6,781 nt of DNA. Source: VRUE01 sp046733275 (GTDB taxonomy: Bacteria > Actinomycetota > Thermoleophilia > Solirubrobacterales > 70-9). The stretch is taken from NCBI GenBank assembly GCA_046733275.1, contig JBKPOW010000061.1:1-6781 (forward strand), read 5' to 3'. The stretch's first letter is position 1; every line of letters starts with the position of its first letter. The position numbers and the translations under genes are program-made. The notes beneath the pieces were generated by a model. The model saw only the letters and a program-made list of their open reading frames with translations, searched no databases and was not told the origin of the DNA. Below, one piece after another: positions 5,417 through 6,781 of the stretch.

Positions 5417-6697
5417 ATGATCGCCCGCTACACCCGCCCGGAGATCGGCGAGGTCTGGTCCCAGCAGCGCAAGCTCGAGTGCTGGCTCGAGGTCGAGCTG
5501 GCGGCGACCGAGGCCTGGGCCGAGGAGGGGGTCGTGCCGAAGGAGGCGGCCGAGGCCGCGCGCGCCAATGCCACCTTCACGGTCGAGGCGGTTGCCGAGC
5601 GCGAGAAGGTCACCGACCACGACGTCGCCGCCTTCGTCGACGTCGTCGCCGCCTCGGTCGGCGAGCACGGCCGCTGGGTCCACTACGGCCTCACCTCCTC
5701 CGACGTGCTCGACACGGCGCTCGCCCTGCAGCTGCGGGGGGCGGGCGAGGTGCTGCTCGCCTCGGCCCGCGCCTACCGCGACGCGCTGGTCGAGCGGGCG
5801 CTCGAGCACCGCGACACGCTTTGCGTCGGCCGCACCCACGGAGTCCACGCCGAGCCGACGACCTTCGGCCTGCGCCTCGCCGGCTTCGCTTTCGAGGCCG
5901 ACCGCAACCTCGCCCGCCTCACCGATGCCTTCGAGCAGCTGCGCTTCGGCAAGCTCTCCGGCGCGGTCGGCACCTACGCCTCGGTGCCGCCGGCGGTCGA
6001 GGCGCGGGTGATGGAGCGACTGGGGCTCGAGCGCGAGGACGTCGCCACCCAGGTGATCCCGCGCGATCGCCACGCCGTGCTGACCTCGCGCATCGCGATC
6101 GCCGGAGCCGGGCTGGAGCGCTTCGCCACCGAGGTGCGCAACCTGCAGCGGACCGAGGTGCGCGAGGTCGAGGAGCCGTTCGCCGCCGGCCAGAAGGGCT
6201 CCTCGGCGATGCCGCACAAGCGCAACCCGATCCGCACCGAGCGGATCACCGGCCTCGCCCGCGTGCTCCGCGGCTACGCCCAGACCGGCCTGGAGAACGT
6301 CGCCCTCTGGCACGAGCGCGACATCTCGCACTCGGGAGCCGAGCGGGTGATCCTGCCCGACGCGACGATCGGCCTCGACTACATGCAGGACCTGGCGGCG
6401 AAGGTCGCCGCCGAGATGACGGTCCGCGCGGAGCGGATGAGGGAGAACCTAGAGTTGACCCACGGCGCGCTGTTCAGCCAGCGCGCCCTCACCGCCCTGG
6501 TCGAGTCCGGCCTCAGCCGCGACGAGGCCTACCGCGTCGTCCAGGAGAACGCCCAGCGCGCCTGGGACACCGGCACCCACTTCCGCGACCTGCTCGCCGA
6601 GGCAGCCCCGGACCTCGACCTCGACGCGGTCTTCGACTACGACGCCTATCTCACCCACGTCCCGGCAATCTTCGAGCGCCTCGAAGCGCTGCGCTGA
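5417..6697 (+). CDS. purB: Adenylosuccinate lyase
   Basis: PurB releases fumarate twice in purine synthesis: from SAICAR to give AICAR, and from adenylosuccinate to give AMP. It works as a homotetramer with active sites shared between subunits. The 426-aa length is that of the short bacterial form (B. subtilis type). The catalytic candidates are in place: His68 in VTDHDVAAF, His141 in GRTHGVHAEPTTFG (the same numbers as the B. subtilis active-site histidines), and the fumarase/aspartase signature GSSAMPHKRNP at 261-271 with its serines on the mobile loop. ERDISHSGAERVILPD near 298-313 is also typical. ATG 5417 gives the canonical N-terminus MIARYTRPEIGEVW. It lies seven bases after the purE stop and has no strong Shine-Dalgarno, so translation is probably coupled to purE. 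The in-frame opening further upstream overlaps purE and is not coding. This is the last gene of the purine unit. Confidence 0.97.
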   Translation: MIARYTRPEIGEVWSQQRKLECWLEVELAATEAWAEEGVVPKEAAEAARANATFTVEAVAEREKVTDHDVAAFVDVVAASVGEHGRWVHYGLTSSDVLDTALALQLRGAGEVLLASARAYRDALVERALEHRDTLCVGRTHGVHAEPTTFGLRLAGFAFEADRNLARLTDAFEQLRFGKLSGAVGTYASVPPAVEARVMERLGLEREDVATQVIPRDRHAVLTSRIAIAGAGLERFATEVRNLQRTEVREVEEPFAAGQKGSSAMPHKRNPIRTERITGLARVLRGYAQTGLENVALWHERDISHSGAERVILPDATIGLDYMQDLAAKVAAEMTVRAERMRENLELTHGALFSQRALTALVESGLSRDEAYRVVQENAQRAWDTGTHFRDLLAEAAPDLDLDAVFDYDAYLTHVPAIFERLEALR

Positions 6698-6698
6698 A

Positions 6699-6749
6699 GC
6701 TTCCGCTGTTAGTTCTGTGTCCTATAGGCCCATAGGTCACAGCGGAAGC
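6699..6749. repeat. 11-bp perfect inverted repeat after purB, possible terminator or regulatory hairpin
   Basis: GCTTCCGCTGT (6699-6709) and ACAGCGGAAGC (6739-6749) are exact reverse complements around 29 bases. A second hairpin lies inside: CTGTGTCCTAT (6715-6725) against ATAGGTCACAG (6732-6742), ten pairs and one T-T mismatch around AGGCCC. The two share bases 6739-6742, so the full forms exclude each other, though a combined shorter stem is possible. The position two bases after the purB stop suits a terminator, but no U-tract follows the 3' arm. Rho-independent termination without a tail, or a DNA-level operator, are both possible. Confidence 0.6.
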
Positions 6750-6766
6750 CGGTACGGTTCACAGCG
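6737..6766 (+). repeat. TCACAGCG direct repeat, 22-bp period, ahead of a possible start codon
   Basis: TCACAGCG occurs at 6737-6744 and again at 6759-6766, exactly 22 bp apart (about two helical turns). The second copy abuts the ATG at 6767, and the core ACAGCG also appears inverted at 6704-6709. TACGGT (6753-6758) between the copies fits a TANNNT -10, which would put transcription start near or at the ATG (leaderless). An operator overlapping a promoter is one reading; chance repetition in GC-rich DNA is another. Confidence 0.3.
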
Positions 6767-6781
6767 ATGATCCTCTACACC
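6767..6781 (+). CDS. Possible start of a further gene, cut by the window edge
   Basis: ATG at 6767 opens five codons (MILYT) that run off the right edge. The upstream 15 bases contain no purine-rich ribosome binding site, so it would have to be leaderless or not a gene. A short beta-strand start such as MILYT occurs in thioredoxin-fold proteins (glutaredoxin or glutathione-transferase type), but five residues cannot support a family call. Confidence 0.3.

Noticed and set aside
5399..6331. 310-codon minus-strand frame opposite purB
   Set aside because: It is a reverse-frame shadow of a gene with intact adenylosuccinate lyase signatures.

Overview
The window is about 6.8 kb of very GC-rich DNA, with G or C at most third codon positions. 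All genes lie on the + strand, packed end to end. The base composition, the GTG/TTG starts, the ClpB and purine enzymes with actinobacterial-looking sequences, and the form of the secreted transglycosylase suggest a high-GC actinobacterium. The deep-branching Thermoleophilia (Solirubrobacterales/Gaiellales) are my best guess, from protein resemblance only. No rRNA or other marker confirms it.

Layout: (1) 1-729 is the 3' part of clpB, the disaggregase, entering from the left edge. (2) 730-853 is a non-coding gap with a small hairpin-forming inverted repeat. (3) 854-1666 and 1663-3285 are a translationally coupled pair joined by an ATGA stop/start overlap. The first encodes an unrecognised single-pass membrane protein. 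The second encodes a large exported cell-wall enzyme with two lytic-transglycosylase-like domains and a C-terminal LAS/M15-like zinc-peptidase domain. (4) 3339-3620 encodes a small GYD-family protein, followed 9 nt later by (5) purD (3630-4904), (6) purE (4927-5409) and (7) purB (5417-6697). (8) 6698-6766 is an inter-operon spacer with an 11-bp perfect inverted repeat and a repeated TCACAGCG motif. It is followed by a possible first five codons of another gene at the right edge.

Two working units are visible. The cell-envelope pair probably acts together: a membrane-anchored protein with an extracytoplasmic C-terminal domain, and a secreted peptidoglycan hydrolase that could cut both glycan and peptide. 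The purine unit supplies three steps of de novo IMP/AMP synthesis: GAR synthetase, the AIR/N5-CAIR carboxylation step, and adenylosuccinate lyase. The GYD gene appears to be cotranscribed at its front.

The purine genes and clpB are ordinary housekeeping genes, apart from a PurE that lacks the usual His in its HLPG motif. The most unusual content is the three-domain wall hydrolase with its membrane-protein partner. I see no mobile element, CRISPR array, tRNA or rRNA.
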